This document shows positions 43,741 to 54,227 of a stretch of 64,000 bases of DNA, piece after piece; the first letter of the stretch is position 1, and each line of letters begins with the position of its first letter. The notes under the pieces are model-generated. The model made no database searches and was not told where the DNA came from. It saw only the letters and a program-made list of their open reading frames with translations. This DNA comes from Nothopassalora personata (lineage: Eukaryota; Ascomycota; Dothideomycetes; Mycosphaerellales; Mycosphaerellaceae), in assembly GCA_033816765.1 (NCBI GenBank), contig CM066288.1, forward strand, positions 4,340,001 through 4,404,000, given 5' to 3'. The position numbers and the translations under genes were made by a program.

Positions 43741-44562
43741 ATGACCTCCGAGCTAGACGCTAGCAAAGGAGAAACCTACGAAGAGGAGCACGTACACACT
43801 GTATACGAGCAGATCGCAAGCCACTTCTCATCGACACGCTACAAGGTCAGCATCGCCTCCATCATCTCGAACACAACAACCTGACATCAACCAGCCATGG
43901 CCCATCATCGAGCGCTTTCTCAAGCAACTACCGGCAGGCTCGATAGGCCTTGACATTGGCTGCGGCAACGGCAAATACCTCGTCGTCAATCCTGACGTCT
44001 TCATTGTAGGCTCCGACCGGTGTGTCCTGCTCTGACGCTCCATAGGCGAGAGCAGCATCACTGACACGGTAAGTGCAGATCCAGTAATCTTGTCTCTATT
44101 GCATCGCAACATCAACCACACGCTGTTGTTGTGGCAGATATTCTCAATTTGCCACATCAAGTACATTCTTTCGACTTCGCCATCTCTATCGCGGTAGTGC
44201 ACCACCTCTCCACGCCGGGGAGGCGAGTAGAGGCAGTCAGATCTATACTCGAGACCCTGAAGCCTGGAGGGCAAGCGCTAGTATACGTCTGGGCTCTCGA
44301 ACAAGAGAGTAGTCGACGAGGCTGGAGCGAGAAGGACGATCAAGATGTCATGGTGCCGTGGGTCATGAAGGGCTCGAAGAAGGTCACGGCTGATCAGCCA
44401 GACAAGACGCCTACCGAGGACAGGACTTTTCATCGCTACTATCATCTCTACCGAAAGGGTGAGCTTGAAAGCGACCTGGAAGCTGCCGGTGGCAAAGTGG
44501 TGGAGTCTGGCTACGAGAAGGACAATTGGTGGGCAATCGCTGAATGTAACATCACAACCTAG
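43741..44562 (+). CDS. TRM9: tRNA wobble-uridine methyltransferase TRM9
   Basis: SAM-dependent enzyme that completes mcm5U (and mcm5s2U) at tRNA position 34 together with Trm112. Exons 43741-43845, 43895-44019 and 44079-44562; introns of 49 and 59 nt; 237 aa. The joins give [14 protein letters not shown] and [18 protein letters not shown]. The SAM motif I is [12 protein letters not shown], motif [11 protein letters not shown], and the family block [16 protein letters not shown] follows. The C-terminal [11 protein letters not shown] end is intact. Its start is 22 bp from the first ATG of the divergent USP gene, so promoters must overlap or lie within the neighbour. Confidence 0.93.
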
Positions 44563-45053
44563 GATGCGGTCGCAACAGCTGCAAAGATCTCAAGCACGCG
44601 CTGCATTTTCTCTCGCGAGGTTCGCCCCTGGGAGGGCCACGCTGCCGACGAGGCGGATTCCTGTTATAGTTGGTAGGGAGGGCATGGTGAGGAATCATGG
44701 GTTCAAATTAGGTCGACTCAGGTTCTGGGAGACTGGCTATAATTGTACTTTTTGGGTGAGTACTTGCTTGCCCTGCTTTGAGCTTATTGGAGGATTTTGT
44801 GGATGGTGCTTGGTGGACAGTAGTACATATACGCCGTCACGTCGTAAGCATGGTCGAGGCTGGAAGAGAAATAATGATCGCAGCTTCGCGAGGAACTGCT
44901 GGCTCCATTGGATTGATAATTCTACAAGATCTCGCCAGCTTCGCGTTCTTCGTGCTCCCTCACCCGCCGTGAATCAGCCCCGTCGCATGCGAGCAGCTAT
45001 TTCTGCTTCCCGCTGTATTGGAAGTAGTAGGTCTTCTGACGAAACCGGATGCT
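44563..45053. other. Convergent intergenic region TRM9 / IWS1
   Basis: A 216-codon frame on + overlaps the TRM9 end in another frame and has no family resemblance. Nothing else seen. Confidence 0.5.
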
Positions 45054-46597
45054 CTACCGCCGACTGCTCTGTCCGCTCTTCACAGCCGCACGACCTGCAA
45101 TCTTCCTGAACTGATCCTCGCCGCTGGCGCCCAGCTTCCTCGAGCTCACACCTTGAGCATTGCTCAAGTTGCTGACAGGAGCGATGGTGTATGTGCCCAC
45201 ACCACCTTGGACTCGGGCGCGGTTTGTAGGTCCATCTTGTGACAGCGCCTTCCTCCTGTTCTCTGCCGCGATCGTAGCACGGTCCTTCTGGCTTGCGCCT
45301 GTGCGCTGGCTTTGTGCTGCAGCAAGTGGATCGTAGGTTCGGCTTTCGATGGGGAGGTTGCGGCGGTCTTTGCCTTTGTTGAGGACGATGCGCATCCACT
45401 CGGCTACAAGGCGCTCGGCTTGACGCTTGATCTCGGGTTGCGCTTGGGTGGACTTGGTGTAGAAAAGCATAACCTTGCCGATGCCAGAAGATATCAGACA
45501 TTCCTTGTTGAGATTGAGCTTGCTCAGGATGGCGAACAGTTCACGCTGGATCTGGTAGTTCGGAAGAGCGCCGTCCTTGTCGGCTGGCTCGAGCATGAAG
45601 CGGACAGCTTCGAGGATGTTGACTTCTGGGTCGACGAGCTGCGACTGGATGGTGTTGCGATTCATGAGCTCGACGACTTTGGGAAGGATCTTGATCTTGG
45701 CCGTGGCGATCTTGTCGTCCTCTCGCGCCTTTTGGTCTGCCTCGCATGCCTGGATGATCTGCCGACGGACCGACTCGATCTCGTGGTCTGCACGTTCCTC
45801 TGCGTCCTGGGCAGCCTTTCGTCGAGACACGCGATGTGACTTGAGAGCTTCGTCCATCTTGCGATCGAGCGCGCGACGTCGTCCTGTATGTTATGATTAG
45901 TACGTTTCGTTGGGTATAGTATCTTCCATGACTTACGCTCTTCCGGAGACAGATGCTCCTCACTGATCTCTGGCTCAGCAGCTTTGCCTCCCCTCTTGAC
46001 GGGTCTGCCATCTGCATCGAGCTTGCTCTTCCTGCTCCTCTTGCCGTCGATCTCTGGACCACCCTCGAAGTCGTCCTCATCAGCACCCGCGCGTCTACGC
46101 TTCGGCTTCTCGCGCTTCTTCTCCTTCTTCTTCTTCTTTCGCTGATGCTCCTCTTCCTCCTCGGCCGTTCGCTTACGCTTGTGCACGCCAATGGCACCTA
46201 TGGTGTCTGCATCGATTTCTCGCTGTGTGTTCAGCTCGAGATTGTCGGGGTTGAAGTCCGCGAACTGCGCCTCATCGACGTCGTCAAGATCTGACTCGTC
46301 GTCGTCGTCGTCCTTGTTGATGGCATCTGCTGTATTGTCCACGTTTGTGTGGTCAGCATCCTCATCCGCGGCGTCGTGTGGTGTATCCTCCTGCCCCGCG
46401 GCCCTATTGGTCAGCGGATGCTCGTCGTCGTCGCGCGTCTCCATATCGGCTTCTGGATCAGCCATGGGTGGTGTCCCTGCTGCGTTGTTCTCTTCCTCGA
46501 TCTCAGGGCGCAGAGGATCGCCTGGATCGGCGCCGGCTTGCGGTTCTGACTGTTCAGCATCGAGGGATGGTGAGTTCGGCATTTCCAAGTCCTCCAT
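45054..46597 (-). CDS. IWS1: Transcription elongation factor IWS1/Spn1
   Basis: Binds Spt6 and RNA polymerase II during elongation, nuclear. Exons 46597-45937 and 45883-45054, 53-nt intron (GTAAGT to ATACAG), 496 aa. The N-terminal half is strongly acidic (runs of Asp/Glu) followed by a basic Lys/Arg-rich block that includes likely nuclear signals (RKKKKKEKKREKPKRRR). The join gives SPEERRRRALDRKMDEALK. The TFIIS N-terminal-type helical domain is in exon 2 (ILPKVVELMNRNTIQSQLVD, LNLNKECLISSGIGKVMLFY). The C-terminus is basic with Gly/Ser. Shares a 204-bp divergent promoter region with TOM5. Confidence 0.94.
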
Positions 46598-46801
46598 GTC
46601 GAGTATGTGATATGTGGTGTTGTGGTGTTGTGGTGTCGTGTGAAGGTGGTATAAGTTGCGATGATAAGTCGATCATTCGCGCAGCTTGGATGCAAGCGGA
46701 ATGAGCCGAGTTTCGTCCGTGCGACCAAGATGCACTGGACGTCAACTGCGAGTTCTCTTCACATGCACCTCATTTAACACATCCAAGCACAATCAGACAA
46801 C

Positions 46802-47055
46802 ATGTTCGGCGGACGTGAGTACAGCCATCGACAAACGCTCGTGATCGATGCTGACAGTCCATGTAGCACCCCCACCACCGAGCGCCGAGGAGTTGAAGCA
46901 GCAAGAGCTTCTCGCGACAGCCTCAATCTACCAATTCGGCATCATCGCGACTCTGCTGTACTTCTGTAAGGATATGGAGCCTGTCTTCCTGATTCGGCCA
47001 TCTAACTCTCGGTGTAGCGCCCTTCGCCGTTGATGCCGTCAAGAAGCTCGTCTAA
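46802..47055 (+). CDS. TOM5: TOM complex subunit Tom5
   Basis: Small tail-anchored subunit of the outer-membrane import pore. Three exons: 46802-46814, 46867-46965 and 47018-47055, giving 49 aa; both introns are 52 nt with good branch sites (CTGAC, CTAAC). The first coding exon is 13 nt, so gene finders may miss it. The protein reads MFGG, a Pro run, SAEELKQQELLATASIYQF, then a hydrophobic anchor GIIATLLYFSPFAVDAV and KKLV. The layout (charged cytosolic helix, single anchor with conserved Pro, basic end) matches fungal Tom5. Confidence 0.88.
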
Positions 47056-47450
47056 GCTCTCTTGTCAACTCTGAAAAAATAGCGACCGATTCGAGCACAA
47101 TGTCAACATGCTGTGTATCATACTGTATAGATCCAAAATAGGTGGAGAAATGAGCATAGCGGGGCGTTTCTAGGCGCAGGAAATGGAGGCATCACAGCTT
47201 CGCTAGTTCACAAGAGACGTCATGTACGGCAAAGAAGTGACCTGAGGTCAACATCACCAAGGCACGGACAAGTTTGGAGCACACTATCCGGTCTCCCAGA
47301 TCAAATTTTTCCTTCTCGACGCAGTCTTGCGCTGCGCTATCATGCGCGCCTTTCATGGCTTCGAGCTTCTCTTCCAGCCATTCTACGACAAGTCTTGCAA
47401 CAACGTGCCCAGGCATACCTTGAGGGTGGACAAAATGGTATGGTGTTGCT
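47056..47450. other. Intergenic region with a coding-like stretch on the minus strand
   Basis: A frame at 47192-47416 on - (RLVVEWLEEKLEAMKG and following) looks helical and could be the decayed 3' end of relic C, one frame off. No firm call. Confidence 0.3.
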
Positions 47451-47881
47451 TCAGTCCAGGATCCACTGCTCCCACGATCTCCACGTCTGAATCACAATCT
47501 TCGAGAGTTTTAAGATCTTAATGCTATGATTCAGAGCATCAACGACCTCGTCTGGGACACCGCGTACATCCAACAGAGCGACGACACGGGCTCTGTCGAG
47601 CATACCCCTTAGTCCGGCGGCAGACTCCTACTCGAAACCCTCCATGACGGGGATGGCTTTGTAGTATAGCCAATCGGTGATGCATTCGATGTCGGCGGCG
47701 TATTGGTCGAGGAGAGTGCGCAAGTCCTTCGCAAGTGTTAGGGGCGGACCTGGTTCACGCCTGAGATTGATATTAGCGCTGATCCGTGTACATTTGGAAC
47801 TCCGTTGACTTACTCCATGATGGCTTGCTCCACCGCCTCCGCAATCGGCATTAGCTGGTCAACCACGTCGTGCAACGACTG
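47451..47881 (-). pseudogene. Relic C of the same small family
   Basis: The best-preserved member in the window. Exon 1 (47881-47814) gives HDVVDQLMPIAEAVEQAIM; a 53-nt intron (GTAAGT to CTCAG, phase 2) leads to exon 2 (47760-47451): LAKDLRTLLDQYAADIE, DWLYYKAIPVMEGFE, an in-frame TAG at 47630-47628, then GLRGMLDRARVVALLDVRG, VPDEVVDALNHSIKIL and TGA at 47453-47451. The intron position and phase equal those of relic A. No ATG is found for exon 1, whose frame stays open upstream antisense to the next gene. The TAG in an otherwise open, conserved stretch argues for a pseudogene. All predicted helical; no family recognised. Confidence 0.5.
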
Positions 47882-47931
47882 TCTCGGGCAACGGGTATCT
47901 CGTTGGACTGCCTTGCTTCTCTTCTCCTTCT

Positions 47932-48561
47932 TTGGCGCCTTGCTTCCTCGATGTAACGGCGGAGCTTCGCAATAGGATTTACGAGCTTCTGCTGGTCAAA
48001 GAACAGCCGATCGTCCTCGCCAAACATGCATCTTCCGGCAGAATCGTTCCAAGCAGACATCAATTGCTGCTGGCGAAGTACCAGGACGATCTTCGAACAA
48101 CTACAGGACTACTTGGTACGAGCAAACATATTCGAGATGAAGCTACCTCCATTCTGTATGGTGGCAACACCTTCGATCAAACCAACGTCAGCACCCTGAA
48201 GAGGTTTCTAGAATTGATCCACGAGTCGAAGCGTCATCTCGCGGCGTCCAATTCCACGTGGTCCATGAATATCGAGGACGCTATAAATGCGTTTTACGCC
48301 CTAGTACCAACATCCAACATCAAGCACATTGCTCTTCACCCTCATCAACTCCGGTGCGCCTGGAGATCAGTCGGTAAGGATGATTGGGAGTGCGGCGTTA
48401 GCATCGCGCAAGAATTCAGGAAGTTCTTACTGCATGTCAAGTCAAGCTCACAGCACCCATTCGACATTGAGAAGGTTCTTGGTGTCATTGTCTTGAAGTT
48501 TGTGCAGCAGTGCATGGCTGAGTTTCGCAAGGCTGCTGGGGATTACCTGGGCCCACGATAG
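47932..48561 (+). pseudogene. 2EXR-like domain protein lacking a start codon
   Basis: A 209-codon open frame with the fungal 2EXR-type opening FLDVTAELRNRIYELLLV and the follow-up block LLGTSKHIRDEATSILYGGN. Such proteins are abundant orphans in Dothideomycetes. The frame begins with TTG; no in-frame ATG precedes the conserved block and no acceptor site lies close upstream, so the 5' end appears lost or altered. Its first part overlaps relic C antisense. Could be functional only if an unrecognised upstream exon exists. Confidence 0.5.
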
Positions 48562-49949
48562 AGAGACTGAATTGGGCTGGTTACCAGGACTACGTAGAGT
48601 CCGCGTAGACACAAGGTCGAAGCTGCGTAACTGGAGGTCTGCCGGCGATGCGTGATCGAGTTCCGAAAGGCTGCGTTGTACACACTGTAAACATGAGACT
48701 ACCACAGATGGTGGACGAGATGGGACGACCTGAGGTTACGAGCTGCGAAAGCATCGAGGCGCATAGCTTAGTCTGCGCGGCAGAGGTAGTAAGTAGTGTT
48801 TCGGCGAAATGTGTGTAAGGTAGGCACGGGATCGTGCAGCTCTCTCAAACTGTGGCGTAGATCAAATTCGGCGAGATTTTTTTTGACTTGCGCAACATGC
48901 GAATCTCGTGCAACGCCCTCGGTCGTGGTACGAGGTCCTGCGCAACCATGATCTTACTGTAGTGCGACTGTTGATCATTAGTGGTTGCGATGGCTTCCAG
49001 CAGCTCACATCGATGTCATCTTTCTTGTACCTGTAAGGAACTGCATTGCAGTCATGAACCCAAGCAAGGATCGAGATGCTCGCGTGTGCTTGCGTGGCAG
49101 AAGTACTCGGCGATGGGAACTAGTTCGTCGTCGCCACCGAGATGAGCTGATGAATGCGATCCGATGAAGTGGTCGTGGTGGTCTACTATGACCACGAGGA
49201 CAAGATAGAACTAGTGAAGCACACGGTCGTCAAAGTAGGAGGAGTAGCTGGCCACATTTGATTGGACGCTGCACACATTTGACTTCGTCGCTATTGGCAG
49301 GGCTGATGCGATGTTCCCTGAACATATCAGCTCGGCGGCAGCTGTGGCAGGCTATCCTGACACTGCCAAACGATCATGTCCTTGACCATCCCAGACTGGT
49401 GGGTTTGGACGCGAAAAGACAATTCTTGTTATGGATGTCCGTTTCGTTGGGGGGTACAGACGCGTCTGCCAAGCCCTTGCTTCTCGCTGGAGATTGGTGA
49501 GCAACTAACTCAAGCCCGCAGACACCCACCTGCCACTCCTCTCTTTGGTCGGCGGCAGTCGGCTGTTGGAAGAGGCGCTGACGAGGCGCGAAGCCGTCTG
49601 ATTTGCCCGTTGATGAATGACAAGATGTGCTTTGCTGAGCAGCGGCGCCTTGTTTCACATCTTTGAACAGCACCGTCGTGCCTGTCCCTTTTCTCTTTCG
49701 CTGGCGGAGCCTGATGGTGAGAAAAGGGTACATACGAGTCTATAGAAGCGCACATGCCATATGCTCCTTGCTGCATGCTACTGCAATTCATTCTTTTACC
49801 CTCCAACACCTCGATTCCACATCTAACACCCTCCCCCCCCTCTTTCTGCTGCTTCCGCTCGTGCTTTGTGTACCAACTTCTACTTTCCTTCCTGAATCCA
49901 CGGCGGCACGACTCCCTTTAGCATTCATGAAACCCTAGCAACAAACTCA
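48562..49949. other. 1.4-kb intergenic region
   Basis: No supported gene on either strand; overlapping short frames between 49374 and 49809 resemble nothing. The right end (49660-49940) is C/T-rich, typical of the promoter and leader of the following gene. Confidence 0.45.
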
Positions 49950-51562
49950 ATGGGCGTCTTGGTACCCGAGGATGGACAATTCCGGGGCTGGCTGGCCGCT
50001 CTACTCTGCTGCTGCGCAGCGGTGAACGAAGATGAACATCCCGTCGAAAAGAAGAACATTTCCAAACGTAGGCATTGCTCCTGCAACGGCTTTATTTTTG
50101 GCATGCGGCACTGATTCAGTCTGCAGCTACTACCGCCCGAAACACAATATGGAACGAGCAGCCAACGCTCTTGCAACCCATGCGTAATTATCCAACGGTC
50201 GCCGTATCATCCCATAAAGGAGTTGATGCGGCCTTTGACGAACATGACAGCGTCCGACCTGTTGCTGATCGACCACCATCACTAAAGCCTCGGGACTTGG
50301 GAGAAACATCGTTGGTTGGCAAAATGTCTCGTCATTCACGAAAGAAGAGCTCCACTACTCTGCTGACTCGAATGAGCATTGGACGACCGACGGACTTTCG
50401 ACGACTGGACTATACGGAGAAGCAGCGTCGATCCCTTGTGCCTCTTCAACTGGGTCCCGTGTCGTCGAGAGACAGCATGCCCGATGGGCTGGACTTGATG
50501 GTACCACAGGAGGATGCTTCGAAGTCTCTTGAGGCTCTGGTCGATACACCTAATCGTAATTCGTACCGTGCATCTAGAGGCTCGCCTTTCCTAAGGTGTC
50601 AACAGCTCAGCTCGAATGCAGCCTCCTCGAGACCCAACACTGCCCCTTCGGAGCCGAGTCAGATCATGTGGGAGTCTGTCGCTGTGCCATCGCCCGCACG
50701 GCCAGTTCTCTCAACCCACTCATCGTCAAGCTCAATGCGATCGCTGCGCCGCCAAGCACTTGAGAGCAGCACCTCCAACTCTTCTTCAGCATTGACCCGG
50801 CCATCATCCGAGAGGGCTCGGATCACGCGAAAGCGATCCAGTCAGAAGAATTCTGCCGGGAGTGCGGATCTGGACAAGGAGATCCTCGAGTTGAACACCA
50901 TCATCGAGGAACGTCGAGCGGAAGCTGCTCGCCCGCAAAGTCCGGCAAATGCTCACGTATCAGCGGTCGCACCTCTAATGCAGATCCGAGCACGCTCCAC
51001 TACGCTGACAGATATCGGATCCGCCTTCTCACGACCGCTGATCTCGGTCGCGATGTCTATGGAGTCGACCGACCAGGCCGCGCCAGTGACAACAGAAACG
51101 ATGCCACCCGAGGCCCCGGTCAAATCGAGACTGTCGCGACCCTTCATGTCAATACCAGATCCAGCGGTTGGTGAAGCGAAGGCGACACAGCATATTCGCC
51201 GGCCCAGTAGCCGATTGGCTGCTTGGCTGTCCAACCTTTTGTCATCGTCTACCCGTGGGTCCAAGGTTAAGGACACGGCGGAAGAATCGTTCCACTCATG
51301 CAGTTCTTCAGGTCGATGGCGCGGCGTTTCAGAAGCGTCGCAGTGCACCACTGGCACGGAGACGGACTCACCAGTCCTGACCGCAGCATCATCGCCTACA
51401 TCAAAGGGACACTCGCGCTCATGTACGAGCGACTCCAGAATCACACCGACATCACCAGCAACCACAGTCGACGAGAAGATGGACGCGGACCTGAAGATCA
51501 AGACTGGCGGACAATGGCCAGTGATTACAGAACAACCAAATCAGGTTGGCCTGGCTTTCTGA
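49950..51562 (+). CDS. Ser-rich orphan protein with N-terminal Cys cluster
   Basis: Not recognised. Exons 49950-50067 and 50127-51562, 59-nt intron (GTAGGC to TGCAG), 517 aa. The N-terminus MGVLVPEDGQFRG is followed by LAALLCCCAAVNEDEHP: a Gly at position 2 and three adjacent Cys suggest possible lipidation (myristate and palmitate), which is inference. The remainder is Ser/Arg/Thr-rich with many RxxS and SP sites, probably disordered, and contains one helical stretch (DLDKEILELNTIIEERRAEA). No domain seen. Long uninterrupted frame and proper splice sites support a real gene. Confidence 0.6.
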
Positions 51563-52045
51563 TATATGCATGCATCATAATGTCACATTAGATACCCGCA
51601 GGCAGGTGACTCTGCTACACCTCGTACAACAGTGGACCGTAACATAGCATATGTATAGAGCCGAATCATGACACAGTTTGACACAACCATTGATCGCTTC
51701 CCGACGGGTGCCTGCAGTGCCACTGCCCATCGCGACAGCACTACCACCAGATCGTGGAGATGAAGTTGCACATCACGGGCATGACTGACCTTGCTTGGGT
51801 ACCATCCGCCGGTCTGTAATGACATGTTCATGCGAAGCACAACGTACGGATGACAATGGACTGACTGCTGTGAGATGATCGCCAACAAGCTCCAGAGTCG
51901 CACTGTTCCAGAGTCTCGTTCCAAATCTCGAAGGTATAAAGTCCTTAGTCCAGGACAAGACATATCTCGCCAACGTGCATATCCAACGAGCTAGCTTCAC
52001 GCGCCTAAGACTCACAGCCAAAATTCTCAACATCGCCAGCCAGCA
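51563..52045. other. Intergenic region
   Basis: 3' flank of the Ser-rich orphan and promoter of the ferritin-like gene. No other feature. Confidence 0.5.
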
Positions 52046-53335
52046 ATGCAGCTCCTCCGGCTCCTCCCAACAACGTTCGCTCTCGCCGCCAAAACTCTCG
52101 ACCCAAGACAAACCTCCTCCTCCTCCTCCACCACCACGAAATACACCCTATCGCCAAACGAGACGGACACCATCAACCTGCTCACCTACATCCGCCACAT
52201 CAGCCATGATCTCTTCCAACTCGGCTGCGACACCTTCAGCGAAGGCGATTGGGTCGCCGGCGGCCTTTCCCACCTCACGGCGGCCAACATCTGCCTGATG
52301 GCGGATCAAAGCACCGCTCACGTCGACAGCCTAAACGACATCCTCCGTACCAACGGCGCGCCGAAGATCGAGCCTTGCAGCTATACTTTCGTCTACAGCG
52401 AGCCGACAAGCTATATCAGCCTCGTGAACGAAGTTCTCTCGTGGAGTGTGTCGGCTTATCTAGGAGCTCTGCCTGTAAGGACTTTTCCTTCATGTTTTCT
52501 TACCTATCGCTCCCAGGAGGGCTAGCGATAGAGTCTTTTGCCACTTTCCGACGGGAAGCGAATGCAAGGCCTGCTGCGCCAGCAACGCGCCCCCCCCCCC
52601 CCCCCCGCCTTTGAGAAATCGACCATACGCCTCGCAAGGCCTTGACACCTCAGCAGAATCAGATTCACGCATCAGCTCTTATCCTCAGAGGACCGAAAGT
52701 GCTGTCGGCGGCAACGATCTTTGCCAACAGCGCTCGCTCTGTGGTGTCCTCTCCTCGAACCATTACTGACACCACCCTCGCAGTCCCTGACCGCCAACCC
52801 GTCACTCCTCACCCTCACAGCATCCCAGCTTACCGTCCTCTCCCGCCACGCCGGCTCCATCCGCACCATCTACGCCACCAACCCAGCACCCTCTAACCTT
52901 GAGACTCCGCTGCCCCCCGCCTGGTCCTACAACATAGCCCAACCCTACATCGCCTCCTGCTCCCACGCCCTAGGCTACTCTGTCCTACCCCGTCTGAACG
53001 TCTCGGACGTGGCATGGAAAGATAACCAAAACGTTTCGAGCCCCGGGGAAACGAACATTACTCTCTCCTACGACCCGACTACGTTCTGGACACCCCAGCA
53101 GGAAGGAACGACGTTGTATTTGGCGCTCGCGAATCAGGGGTATGATCCGTTGATGGTGGGGATTGAGGAGGTGGGGAGGGAGGGTAATGTGGTGATTGCG
53201 GAGGCGACGATTCCGAGTGAGATGAGTGGTGGGGTAGTTTTTGCGGCGCTGACGACGTTTCAGAGCGGGCTGAAGGTGGGTGATCTGGTCGAGTTTGGGA
53301 CGTTGGCAGGACCGGCTGAGATTGTGGTGAGTTGA
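52046..53335 (+). CDS. Secreted ferritin-like (Rds1-type) protein
   Basis: Exons 52046-52474, about 52657-52743 and 52784-53335 give about 355 aa. A hydrophobic start (MQLLRLLPTTFALAAK) suggests a signal peptide. The ferritin-like part reads INLLTYIRHISHDLFQLGCD, STAHVDSLNDILRTNGAP, EPCSYTFVYSEPTSYISL and SWSVSAYLGALP, as in fungal Rds1/stress-response proteins, then LSAATIFANSARSV and a C-terminal beta-type domain. The Glu expected in the first iron-binding helix (typically EHLE) is replaced (RHIS), so iron binding is doubtful. Intron 1 (about 182 nt) contains an 18-C tract. Intron 2 is only 40 nt but has a good branch site and acceptor. Exon 2 limits are the least certain. Confidence 0.65.
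52589..52606. repeat. Poly-C homopolymer within intron 1
   Basis: About eighteen consecutive C inside the proposed first intron of the ferritin-like gene. Length in the assembly may be unreliable. Confidence 0.85.
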
Positions 53336-53572
53336 AGGTGGCGATGGGAATAGGCGTGAGGGTTGGTGAGAGATTTTGTTGCGAGGTGGAGGGAGTTCTT
53401 GTCCTAACTTTCACTTTCACATGTTAGGCTGAATTATTCGTTTGCTTCTTTCTGCCGGCCTCCGGCATTCGTAGCTCCTGAGTCGAAGGTGCCCTGTGCC
53501 CTCTCTCATGAAAATGTTTCGTTTGATTTCTTGTGCCACTCCGCCTCGACATCACCAATATCACCACCGCGA

Positions 53573-53810
53573 AGCTTGGAAGTGGTGGGCGGCCTGCATG
53601 GCATGCTTGAGCGGGCTCGTGCCGTTGCTCTGTACGGTGGCTTCGCTGTCCCGGACGACATAATCGGTGCCTTGCACGGCAGCGTGTTGAGTTTGGGGAG
53701 CGTGGGGGAGGGAGCAGGCGATGGAGTTGCTAAGGAAGGTCGACCCGGAATTGAAGAAGCACCGGGCGATCCTCGATGCACTTCGAAGCTGCGGGAATGA
53801 CCTGTTTTAG
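53573..53810 (+). pseudogene. Relic B of the small family
   Basis: A + strand stretch with SLEVVGGLHGMLERARAVA followed by VPDDIIGALHGSVLSL, clearly related to relics A and C. After about 53700 the plausible coding frame shifts: MELLRKVDPELKKHRAILDA to a TAG at 53808-53810. The upstream half of the family (the two exons before EVVGG) is not recognisable, so this copy is truncated as well as shifted. Confidence 0.45.
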
Positions 53811-54227
53811 ACGGGGTGAGCTGATGAAGAGGAGAGAAGAATGAAACGACGCAGAGGCTGAGCGAAAGCGGAAGGCAGAAAGAACGGTTTTCAAAGGAAT
53901 GCATAATCCGCGAAATTGAACTTTGTGATCCAGCTCCGCCTGTGGGTATGTGTTGTGCCCAGATCTCTAAAGTGAAGGCAAGCACGACCAAGAATGATCG
54001 GCCAAGTACAAACATCAGCAGCAATCGCGCTCTTTTGGTACATCTATATGGGCCACTAGGAAAGCTCAAGAAGATGCAACCACCCACCAGTATCATATCC
54101 TACGCCGTCACACCCCGCTCATGCAGAAGCAGGCAAAAGACTATCGCTCACTGTACAAATCGCTTCGAATGCAAGCCAACTCTGTCGAAAGTCCACGTCT
54201 GCCGCTGGAGGGAGGGAGGGAGGTCGC
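53811..54227. other. Convergent intergenic region
   Basis: Between relic B and the 3' end of LAT1. Nothing recognised. Confidence 0.5.

Noticed and set aside
44680..44730. Sequence resembling a tRNA B box (GGTTCAAAT) near 44700
   Set aside because: No A box or acceptor-stem pairing at the right distance.
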